From assembly GCA_030628785.1 (NCBI GenBank), contig DAOVQI010000097.1:1-9094 (forward strand): DNA of 9,094 nt. The letters run 5' to 3'. The position numbers and the translations under genes were made by a program. The stretch comes from Bacteroidota bacterium. Lineage in GTDB: Bacteria; Bacteroidota; Bacteroidia; Bacteroidales; VadinHA17. The notes beneath the pieces are model-generated. The model saw only the letters and a list, made by a program, of their open reading frames with translations, did no database searches and was not told where the DNA came from. This document shows, in pieces, positions 1 to 5,586 of the stretch (position 1 is the first letter of the stretch; every line of letters begins with the position of its first letter).

Positions 1-312
1 GCTTCCAATTCAAACTAAAATTCAAACCAATGTTTCTAACTCGTCTGACCACTAAGATGTTCAAATTTATTATTATATCTCATTATTAGCATAATATTTT
101 AAATCTAATCATAAAGTTAAACAGTAGTATTGGACGAGTATCACTGAATATCAAAAAAACGACGACTAAATACTGAATGGTTGCCGCTAACAAATTTTTT
201 TTAAAATGTTAATTCTAATCCTTTCCTGTTGTATATATTTTTTATTACTTTTAAAAGCATTATTTAAAAACAACATTCATTCAAATATTATCTAATAATA
301 AACACAAAAATT
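1..312. other. AT-rich leader region without a recognisable gene
   Basis: This stretch is strongly AT-rich and has stop codons in every frame. The only frame open from the left edge for some distance (about 29 codons, low complexity) does not look like the end of a real protein. It presumably holds the promoter of the oxidoreductase that starts at 313. I could not find a convincing Bacteroidota promoter (TTG about 19 bp upstream of TAnnTTTG); the nearest approach is a TATATTTT string near 233. The 20 bases before the ATG are A-rich and lack a Shine-Dalgarno sequence, which is normal for this phylum. A short direct repeat, attcaaac, occurs at 8-15 and 20-27. Confidence 0.5.
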
Positions 313-1797
313 ATGAGCAAAGAAAATTCAGAAATTTCAAGACGGTCCTTTATTGGAAGAACTGCAGCCGCTGCTGCCGGAATTACAATTTTACCCAGCT
401 ATGTTGTAAGTGGTTTGGGGCATACACCTCCGAGCGATAAGTTAAATATTGCAGGAATAGGTGTTGGCGGTATGGGAAGAACCAATCTGAGGAATTCTAA
501 AACGGAAAATATTATCGCTCTTTGCGATGTAGATTGGGCTTATGCAAAGAGATGCTTTGATGATTATCCGGATGCAAAAAAGTACAAGGATTACCGGAAA
601 ATGTATGATGAAATGGGCAAGGATATTGACGCAGTGATTATTGCTACTGCCGATCATACCCATGCCTTAACGGCTTCCCATGCGATTACTATGGGTAAAC
701 ATGTATACCTGCAAAAACCACTGACCCATTCAGTTTACGAATCGCGTTTGCTTACCAAATTGGCTGAAAAATACAGGGTGGCTACCTCGATGGGTAATCA
801 GGGATCTTCACGTGAAGGTGTTAATCTGACTTGCGAATGGATCTGGAACGGAGAAATTGGTGAAATAAAAAAAGTGGAAGCTTTCACCGATCGGCCAATC
901 TGGCCCCAGGGACTGAATCGTCCAAAAGAGGAAATGGTGGTTCCTGAAACATTAGACTGGGATCTTTTCCTTGGTCCGGCTCCCGTGCGTCCCTACAATG
1001 CGATATACCATCCATGGAATTGGCGCGGCTGGTGGGATTTTGGTACCGGCGCCCTTGGTGACATGGCTTGCCACATTCTTCACCCGGTTTTTGTGGGTCT
1101 TAAACTTCAATATCCGACCAAAGTTCAGGGAAGCTCAACCTTGTTGCTGACCGACTGTGCTCCCAATGCGGAAATGGTTAAAATGACTTTTCCTGCACGT
1201 CCCGATCATAAAGACGTAACGGTTAAAATGCCTGAAGTTACAGTAACCTGGTTCGATGGTGGTCTGCAGCCCACGAAACCGGAAGGATGGCCCGAAGGTA
1301 AAAACATGAATGATGGCGGAGGTGGTGTCCTTTTCCATGGTACCAAGGATACTCTGATTTGCGGTTGCTATGGTAAAGATCCCTGGTTATTGTCGGGTCG
1401 TGTTCCAAACGTTCCTCCAAAAAGGCGTCGTGTAGAAACCAGTCACGAAAAAGATTGGATCCGGGCATGTAAGGAAAGTCCTGATAGCCGTGTTGAAACC
1501 GCTTCTCCATTCAGCGAAGCCGGTCCGTTCAACGAAATGGTAGTTATGGGCGTTCTTGCTGTTCGCCTGCAGGGCTTGAACAAGGAACTTGAGTGGGACG
1601 GTGAAAACATGACCTTCACCAATATCAAAGATTCCGAAACAATAAAAATATGTATTGAAGATAATTTCGAAATCCATGATGGACACCCGACCTTCAAAAA
1701 GAAGTGGACTGACCCGTTAAATGCCAGGCAGTTTGCTAATGAATTAATCAGGCATAATTATCGTAAAGGTTGGTCGATACCTGATATGCCTGGTTAA
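313..1797 (+). CDS. Tat-exported Gfo/Idh/MocA-family NAD(P)-dependent sugar oxidoreductase
   Basis: This is a 494-residue dehydrogenase that probably oxidises or reduces a ring hydroxyl of a sugar or glycoside in the periplasm. Residues 9-15 (SRRSFIG) form a twin-arginine motif, followed by an alanine-rich hydrophobic stretch to about residue 36. The Rossmann fold starts at about 44, with the dinucleotide-binding GIGVGGMG at 48-55. TADHTHA (112-118) and QKP (134-136) occupy the places of the family's nucleotide-contact and catalytic-lysine motifs; the usual EKP reads QKP here, so K135 is the expected catalytic lysine. The C-terminal domain has the WNWRGWWDFGTGALGDMACH region (235-254), typical of the secreted Bacteroidota/Planctomycetes branch. 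Length is normal for that branch. ATG 313 is chosen because it gives a complete Tat signal. It is followed by a 291-bp repeat-rich gap and then by DUF1080 and TIM-barrel genes on the same strand, suggesting one sugar-processing module. Substrate and direction of reaction cannot be read from sequence. Confidence 0.93.
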   Translation: MSKENSEISRRSFIGRTAAAAAGITILPSYVVSGLGHTPPSDKLNIAGIGVGGMGRTNLRNSKTENIIALCDVDWAYAKRCFDDYPDAKKYKDYRKMYDEMGKDIDAVIIATADHTHALTASHAITMGKHVYLQKPLTHSVYESRLLTKLAEKYRVATSMGNQGSSREGVNLTCEWIWNGEIGEIKKVEAFTDRPIWPQGLNRPKEEMVVPETLDWDLFLGPAPVRPYNAIYHPWNWRGWWDFGTGALGDMACHILHPVFVGLKLQYPTKVQGSSTLLLTDCAPNAEMVKMTFPARPDHKDVTVKMPEVTVTWFDGGLQPTKPEGWPEGKNMNDGGGGVLFHGTKDTLICGCYGKDPWLLSGRVPNVPPKRRRVETSHEKDWIRACKESPDSRVETASPFSEAGPFNEMVVMGVLAVRLQGLNKELEWDGENMTFTNIKDSETIKICIEDNFEIHDGHPTFKKKWTDPLNARQFANELIRHNYRKGWSIPDMPG

Positions 1798-1803
1798 TTT
1801 TAG

Positions 1804-1840
1804 TTGCAAGTTGCATGTTGCAGGTTACAGGTTTCGGGTT
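1804..1840 (+). repeat. Tandem 7-bp repeat, consensus about TTGCAGG
   Basis: Five consecutive heptamers can be read in phase: ttgcaag, ttgcatg, ttgcagg, ttacagg and tttcggg, followed by tt. The array begins six bases after the oxidoreductase stop codon. Inverted copies of the unit occur downstream: the bottom strand of 1978-1995 reads ttacaag then ttgcaag, and that of 2036-2050 reads attcaag then tttcagg. Similar TTGCAGG/TTTCAAG strings are, from memory, common between genes in Bacteroidota. I know of no established function. Confidence 0.75.
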
Positions 1841-1952
1841 ATTGTGTACATTATCGGTGTGATGCATTTAATACAAATTATTTTTTATTAAAAATTTATT
1901 TAAAATCTAGTTCACTAAGGCTCTCGTCTTCATTTACTTGTCTGCCTGATTG

Positions 1953-1970
1953 TCACGATAACTATCGTGA
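1953..1970. repeat. 18-bp near-perfect palindrome
   Basis: The arms tcacgata and tatcgtga are exact complements separated by the two bases ac. As RNA it could form an 8-bp stem but with a sterically tight loop, so in vivo some inner pairs would open. As DNA it has the shape of a dimeric protein-binding site. It sits between the inverted heptamer blocks, so a repeat-element origin is more likely than an operator. Confidence 0.65.
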
Positions 1971-1977
1971 GGTGGAT

Positions 1978-2050
1978 AACTTGCAACTTGTAACCACGGT
2001 GAAATATGCTCCTGTGTCGCATTTCACGTGGCAGGCCTGAAACTTGAATT
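1978..2050 (-). repeat. Inverted heptamer blocks flanking an imperfect hairpin
   Basis: Bases 1978-1995 and 2036-2050 are bottom-strand copies of the 7-bp unit found at 1804-1840. Between them, 1994-2031 can fold into a stem of about 13 pairs. Its segments ccac, gtgaaat and gc pair with gc, atttcac and gtgg, interrupted by a one-base and a two-base bulge, with a nine-base loop. The layout resembles a small non-coding repeat element with inverted ends. No transposase or clear target-site duplication is visible. Confidence 0.6.
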
Positions 2051-2088
2051 GATTAGTGGAAATTGTTTAACCCAAAATATAAATTATC

Positions 2089-2841
2089 ATGAAAACCAAA
2101 AGTCTGTTGTTTTTATTAAGTTTTGTTTTTGTACTGTTTATGGTATCCTGTAAGTCTTCAACTACCGATAAAACTGCTGAAGAAGCAGTTGAGGAAGAAG
2201 TGGTTGAAGAAGTATGGACCAGTTTGTTTGATGGTGAAACCTCGACCGGTTGGAGAGGATATAACCAGGAATCATTCCCGGAAGGAGGATGGGAAATCGT
2301 GGATGGCACCTTGCATTGCATTGGATCGGGGAGGGGTGAAGCAGGTGGAAAAAAAGGTGGAGATATTATTACAGAGAAGAAATACAAGTGGTTTGAATTC
2401 CAACTTGAATGGAAGATCTCTGAAGGAGGAAACAGTGGTATTTTTTACCTGGCACAGGAAAAACCCGATCAGCCTATTTGGAAATCCTCACCTGAAATGC
2501 AGGTGATCGATAATGAGGGACACCCGGATGGTCGTGATTCAACTCATCAGGCAGGAGCCCTTTATGATCTTATTGCCGCTGTACCTCAAAATGCTAAGCC
2601 TCCAGGTGAATGGAACCAGGTAAAGATCCTGATCTACAAAGGACTTGTCGAGCACTGGCAAAATGGGGAAAAAGTGGTTGAGTACCACCTATGGACCCAG
2701 GATTGGACAGACATGGTTCTGAAAAGCAAATTTTCTGAGTATCCCGATTTTGTCGAACCTGCTGAGGAAGGATATATCGGTTTGCAGGACCACGGAGACG
2801 ATGTTTGGTACAGGAATATTAAGATTAAAATTTTAGAATAA
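2089..2841 (+). CDS. DUF1080 (3-keto-disaccharide hydrolase domain) lipoprotein
   Basis: This 250-residue secreted protein belongs to the DUF1080 family (PF06439), a concanavalin-like beta-sandwich. Members cleave glycosides already oxidised at C3, by hydrolysis or elimination. Residues 1-20 are a lipoprotein signal peptide, and the lipobox-like MVSC ends at C21, so the mature protein is probably lipid-anchored. A Glu/Val-rich linker spans about 30-42. The domain runs from about 43 to the end, with recognisable blocks SLFDGETSTGWRGY near the start, EFQLEWKISEGGNSGIFY in the middle, then PEMQVIDNEGH, GALYDLIAA, PPGEWNQVKI, and the closing GYIGLQDHGDDVWYRNIKIK. It is a single-domain protein of normal length. 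The isomerase-like gene begins 6 bp after its stop, so the two are almost certainly co-transcribed. Family assignment is firm; whether it acts as hydrolase or lyase, and on which glycoside, is not visible. Confidence 0.93.
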   Translation: MKTKSLLFLLSFVFVLFMVSCKSSTTDKTAEEAVEEEVVEEVWTSLFDGETSTGWRGYNQESFPEGGWEIVDGTLHCIGSGRGEAGGKKGGDIITEKKYKWFEFQLEWKISEGGNSGIFYLAQEKPDQPIWKSSPEMQVIDNEGHPDGRDSTHQAGALYDLIAAVPQNAKPPGEWNQVKILIYKGLVEHWQNGEKVVEYHLWTQDWTDMVLKSKFSEYPDFVEPAEEGYIGLQDHGDDVWYRNIKIKILE

Positions 2842-2847
2842 TTTATC

Positions 2848-3759
2848 ATGAACAAATCCCGAAGAAAATTTATTAAAGACATTGCAATCACTTCTGTTGC
2901 TATTGGAATAGCACCTTCGGTTATAAAGGCTAGTCAGAGTGAAGAAAAGGAAATGTTTTTTAAAATTTCCCTTGCACAATGGTCGCTCCATAGAAAACTT
3001 TTCGATAAGGGAATGAGTAATCTTGAATTCCCGGAGTATACAAAAACCAGGTTTGATATCCATGCCCTGGAATATGTCAGTGTCTTTTTTGAAAGTACTG
3101 AAATGGAGTATCTGAAAGAATTAAAGATGCGGACAGATGATCTTAACCTAAGGAATGTCCTTATTATGGTTGATGCGGAGGGTAACCTGGGAGATGCAGA
3201 TGAGGCAAAACGAATTCAGTCAGTCGAAAATCATTATAAATGGATTGAGGCAGCTAAGTTTCTTGGATGCCATTCCATACGGGTGAATGCCAGGGGAAGA
3301 GGAACCGCTGAAGAAGTGGCAGTGGCAGCAGTAGACGGACTGGGCAGATTAACCGAGTACGGGGCAAAGGAAAATATCAACGTGATTGTTGAAAATCATG
3401 GTGGGTACTCCTCGAACGGAGAATGGCTGAGTGGAGTAATAAAAAAGGTGAACCATCCTAACTGCGGAACCTTACCTGATTTTGGAAATTTCAGGATCAG
3501 TAGAGAAGAAGAATATGATCGATATAAGGGAGTTGAAGAATTAATGCCATTTGCCAAAGGTGTAAGCGCAAAATCACGTGATTTCGATGAAAACGGTAAT
3601 GAAATTCATACCGACTATTTCAAGATGCTGAAAATTGTGAAGGAAGCAGGTTACACAGGGTATATCGGGGTAGAATATGAAGGTGGAAAATTATCCGAAG
3701 ATGAGGGCATTATAGCAACAAAACAATTGCTTGAAAAGGTAGGTAAGGAAATAAGTTAA
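2848..3759 (+). CDS. Tat-exported sugar phosphate isomerase/epimerase-like TIM-barrel protein
   Basis: This 303-residue protein has the xylose-isomerase-like TIM-barrel fold (AP endonuclease family 2 type). Residues 4-10 (SRRKFIK) are a textbook twin-arginine motif, followed by a short hydrophobic segment to about 28, so it is predicted to be periplasmic. The barrel begins with FKISLAQWSLHR (38-49). Likely metal-binding positions are E182 in VIVENHGG, D211 in LPDFGNF and E276 in GVEYEG. The histidine usually found between the second and fourth ligands is not obvious; the region reads FAKGVSAKSRDF (235-246). In similar clusters such proteins act on keto-sugar intermediates, for example as hydratase or isomerase, despite the phosphate in the family name. 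It starts 6 bp after the DUF1080 gene and ends before two strong hairpins. Family and export are well supported; the reaction is inferred from context. Confidence 0.9.
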   Translation: MNKSRRKFIKDIAITSVAIGIAPSVIKASQSEEKEMFFKISLAQWSLHRKLFDKGMSNLEFPEYTKTRFDIHALEYVSVFFESTEMEYLKELKMRTDDLNLRNVLIMVDAEGNLGDADEAKRIQSVENHYKWIEAAKFLGCHSIRVNARGRGTAEEVAVAAVDGLGRLTEYGAKENINVIVENHGGYSSNGEWLSGVIKKVNHPNCGTLPDFGNFRISREEEYDRYKGVEELMPFAKGVSAKSRDFDENGNEIHTDYFKMLKIVKEAGYTGYIGVEYEGGKLSEDEGIIATKQLLEKVGKEIS

Positions 3760-3941
3760 CGTGAGTTCGATATCCGCTTAGCGGATTACGATGCTGTCGG
3801 ATGTTTCCATCCGACAGTTAATGATATGGTGTATTTCGTATGTAGTCTCTTATTTGGGTTTTATTTTACCATAGGCATCACTTTGTGAGATATTTGATGC
3901 TTGTTTATTGTGATTTCCGGTTCATCCGGGTTGGGATTTGA
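3760..3941. other. Convergent intergenic region
   Basis: This gap lies between two genes that end towards each other. Its left part carries two strong hairpins (3772-3786 and 3794-3817). Its right part holds weaker self-complementary strings: gcatca/tgatgc at 3875-3900, and ccgg twice at 3917-3929. No clear U-tract follows any hairpin on either strand, so intrinsic termination is plausible but not shown. No small gene is visible. Confidence 0.55.
3772..3817. repeat. Tandem pair of REP-like hairpins, possible transcription end of the sugar cluster
   Basis: The first hairpin is atccgc/gcggat with a tta loop (3772-3786). Seven bases later comes a perfect 10-bp stem, ctgtcggatg/catccgacag, with loop tttc (3794-3817). 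The pair starts 12 bases after the isomerase stop codon. The sequence around them resembles intergenic repeats I associate with Bacteroidota genomes. A double hairpin behind a convergent gene end fits a REP-type element that may also protect mRNA ends or help terminate. There is no strong run of T after it on either strand. Confidence 0.7.
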
Positions 3942-5060
3942 TTATCTTAGAAGAGAAGAAAACAATCTGGCATACTTCTCAGAAATAATACTCCACCTGA
4001 ACCGCCGGATGGCGATCTCCTGCATTTTCTTCTTGTATCTTTCAAGTTCGGCTGATTCGATATAGGTTACCAGATTAATAATCTGGCGGGCATTTTCGAA
4101 ATAAAATGCCTGGTTTTCAGTTGTGGAAAGGTTGAACGAAACCTTATAAGCAACAATAGGTAATCCAAGATACATAGCTTCAATAAGTGATGGATTTGTT
4201 CCGCCGGAGCTATGTCCGTGAATATACAGATAACAGTTTGATCGTATACTGTCGAGCAATTCCTGATCATACACGGGAGCGAGTAAATACAGGTTTTCAT
4301 AATTACCATACTCTTTCTTTAAATTCTTTCCGTAAGCATTCCAATTCCAATTCCCAATAACAACCAGGATTTGTGATGGCATTTTAGAAAAAGCATCCAG
4401 AATGATATGAACATTATTTTCAGGTTCTATCCTGCATACCGTACAGGCGTATTTTTTCTTCTGCAACTGAGAAAAAACATTAATCAGGTTTTGTGGTACC
4501 TGTTTAATATCCTCAAACCTTTTAGTAGAAACATGATCAGCGCCATATTCTATCAAATGAGCATCTACACCATATTGGTTATGGATATAATCATGGATAG
4601 CCGGATTATCCGTTATAACTGCGTGGGCAAATTTTACAGCAAGGTGCTCGGAGAATTTCAGGAATTTTTTTGAAAAAGTTTTCCATTTTTCCCGTTTCCA
4701 TTCAATGCCATCAACGTTTACAATAATTTTCCGGTTTGTAAATAATCTGATAACAGGTAAAATTATCCCACCCGATATTCCGAGAACAAGTAGAATTTTT
4801 GCATACAACATGGCGTGTTTTATGGAGAGGGCATCATAAAATATGCTCTGAAAACCCAGGGCATTAAAGGGGAGATAATATAAACGGGTTTTGTTAAGGA
4901 ATTTTACCCTTTCTGATTTTTTATAATGTTTTTGGCTGCAATAAACATAAATTCTAAAATCATTTCCCAAACAATTAACCAATTGCTGGGCAACCGTTTC
5001 AAACCCCCCGTATCGGGGCGGTATGCCTACAGAACCTATAATAGCAACCTTGATACTCAT
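3942..5060 (-). CDS. DUF1972-type family 4-like glycosyltransferase (possible rhamnosyltransferase)
   Basis: This 372-residue cytoplasmic glycosyltransferase probably adds a sugar to a lipid-linked precursor of a cell-surface polysaccharide. The N-terminal half matches DUF1972 (PF09314): IIGSVGIPPRYGGFETVAQQL at about 7-27, and VDGIEWKREKW at 116-126. The C-terminal half is a GT-B donor domain, with CRIEPENN at 209-216 and HGHSSGGTNPSLIEAM at 281-296, where the GGTNPSLIEAM segment contains the donor-side glutamate E294. Characterised relatives include rhamnosyltransferases of streptococcal capsule and group polysaccharide, but donor specificity cannot be read here. The protein is complete, with the start chosen at the MSIKVAIIGS beta strand that opens the Rossmann fold. 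No other glycosyltransferase, flippase or nucleotide-sugar gene accompanies it in the window. It has a 526-bp repeat-bearing region upstream, so it probably has its own promoter. Confidence 0.92.
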   Translation of the reverse strand: MSIKVAIIGSVGIPPRYGGFETVAQQLVNCLGNDFRIYVYCSQKHYKKSERVKFLNKTRLYYLPFNALGFQSIFYDALSIKHAMLYAKILLVLGISGGIILPVIRLFTNRKIIVNVDGIEWKREKWKTFSKKFLKFSEHLAVKFAHAVITDNPAIHDYIHNQYGVDAHLIEYGADHVSTKRFEDIKQVPQNLINVFSQLQKKKYACTVCRIEPENNVHIILDAFSKMPSQILVVIGNWNWNAYGKNLKKEYGNYENLYLLAPVYDQELLDSIRSNCYLYIHGHSSGGTNPSLIEAMYLGLPIVAYKVSFNLSTTENQAFYFENARQIINLVTYIESAELERYKKKMQEIAIRRFRWSIISEKYARLFSSLLR

Positions 5061-5586
5061 CCGGGTGTTAAATTTTCTTAAAATACAAAACGCCTCGTGC
5101 AGTTAAGACTCTTTTGGAACAAATCCAATCCTATAATGATTAACTATGGATCAATAAGTTGCTTTAGTTATGTAACTAACCATAACAGTCATTAGTAACA
5201 GTAGTTTCCTATATTAAAACAACTGACCCCAGCGGGGTCACATTATTGTAGGAAATGCAACACCTGATATTTATCGACTCCGGAGGAGTCGCATAATTTA
5301 ATCTTTTCATTATGTCAAAATCAACTAAATATTTAGGATTATAGTCAATTTATAATGCGACCCTATACGGGGTCGTAATTTGCTAATGAATTAGGCTTCT
5401 ACAATAATGAGACCCATTCCGGGATTTTTCCTTTAGTTTTAATTTTTAGTTATGAACACTTATTTTACTTTAGTGATGTAAGATATCTTCATTATGCGGA
5501 TTACAAATATTATTCATAGTTTTTTGGTATTTATTACAGTACAAATTTTTTACAATCGCACATCACGTTAAAATACAAAATTTTAA
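5061..5586. other. 526-bp intergenic region carrying a hairpin repeat element
   Basis: No gene is visible between the transporter stop (5587) and the glycosyltransferase start (5060), both on the minus strand. The middle is occupied by a mirror-symmetric four-hairpin element (5224-5425). Outside it are a short palindrome, ttagtta-tg-taactaa (5164-5179), another at 5480-5489 (aagatatctt), and two copies of the 13-mer ttaaaatacaaaa at 5078-5090 and 5568-5580. The glycosyltransferase promoter should lie in the right flank of its start. The best candidate, TGGATTTG on the bottom strand (5127-5120), differs from the Bacteroidota -7 consensus TAnnTTTG at one fixed base and has no clear upstream TTG, so I do not call it. 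Confidence 0.6.
5224..5425. repeat. Mirror-symmetric four-hairpin element (MITE- or REP-like)
   Basis: Four GC-rich hairpin modules sit in AT-rich DNA in the order A, B, B-inverted, A-inverted. A is tgacccc-agc-ggggtca (5224-5240). B is cgactcc-gga-ggagtcg (5275-5291). B-inverted is cgaccc/gggtcg with a TG wobble pair next to the loop (5358-5375). A-inverted is a decayed copy around ccc-attcc-ggg (5413-5423). The 11-mer cattattgtag directly follows A (5241-5251), and its exact complement ctacaataatg lies at 5399-5409 before A-inverted. Both halves share the same centre near 5324-5325. From memory, similar GACCCC..GGGGTC hairpins with a CTACAATAATG tail recur between genes in Bacteroidota. No coding sequence or transposase is inside. 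Confidence 0.8.

Larger units (their letters stand above)
1798..2088. other. Repeat-filled intergenic region inside the sugar-oxidation cluster
   Basis: This 291-bp gap separates the oxidoreductase from the DUF1080 gene, whereas the next gap in the cluster is only 6 bp. It contains a tandem 7-bp repeat at its left end, inverted copies of the same unit at its right end, an AT-rich core (about 1861-1915), an 18-bp palindrome and a long imperfect hairpin. A 78-codon frame at 1804-2040 translates to an unconvincing cysteine-rich string made largely from the repeats, and I do not call it a gene. The start of the DUF1080 gene is preceded by AT-rich sequence without a Shine-Dalgarno motif. Confidence 0.7.

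Noticed and set aside
215..312. A sigma-ABfr type promoter for the oxidoreductase
   Set aside because: The TATATTTT string is only a partial match to TAnnTTTG, there is no well-placed TTG upstream, and the whole region is so AT-rich that such matches are expected by chance.
1804..2040. A 78-codon plus-strand open frame between the oxidoreductase and DUF1080 genes
   Set aside because: It is composed mostly of the heptamer repeats, palindrome and hairpin, has no recognisable domain or export signal, and its residue make-up is unlike a real protein.
3755..3820. Possible integron attC-like site beginning with GTTAAC at the isomerase stop
   Set aside because: The hairpins are present, but no matching pair of RYYYAAC/GTTRRRY core sites with attC spacing can be placed, and no integrase or cassette array is seen.
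3917..3929. Terminator hairpin for the glycosyltransferase
   Set aside because: The stem is only ccgg with ccgg around a five-base loop, and no U-tract follows on the bottom strand.
5224..5425. CRISPR array
   Set aside because: The repeated units are self-complementary hairpins in inverted order with unequal spacing, not direct repeats with unique spacers, and no cas gene is present.
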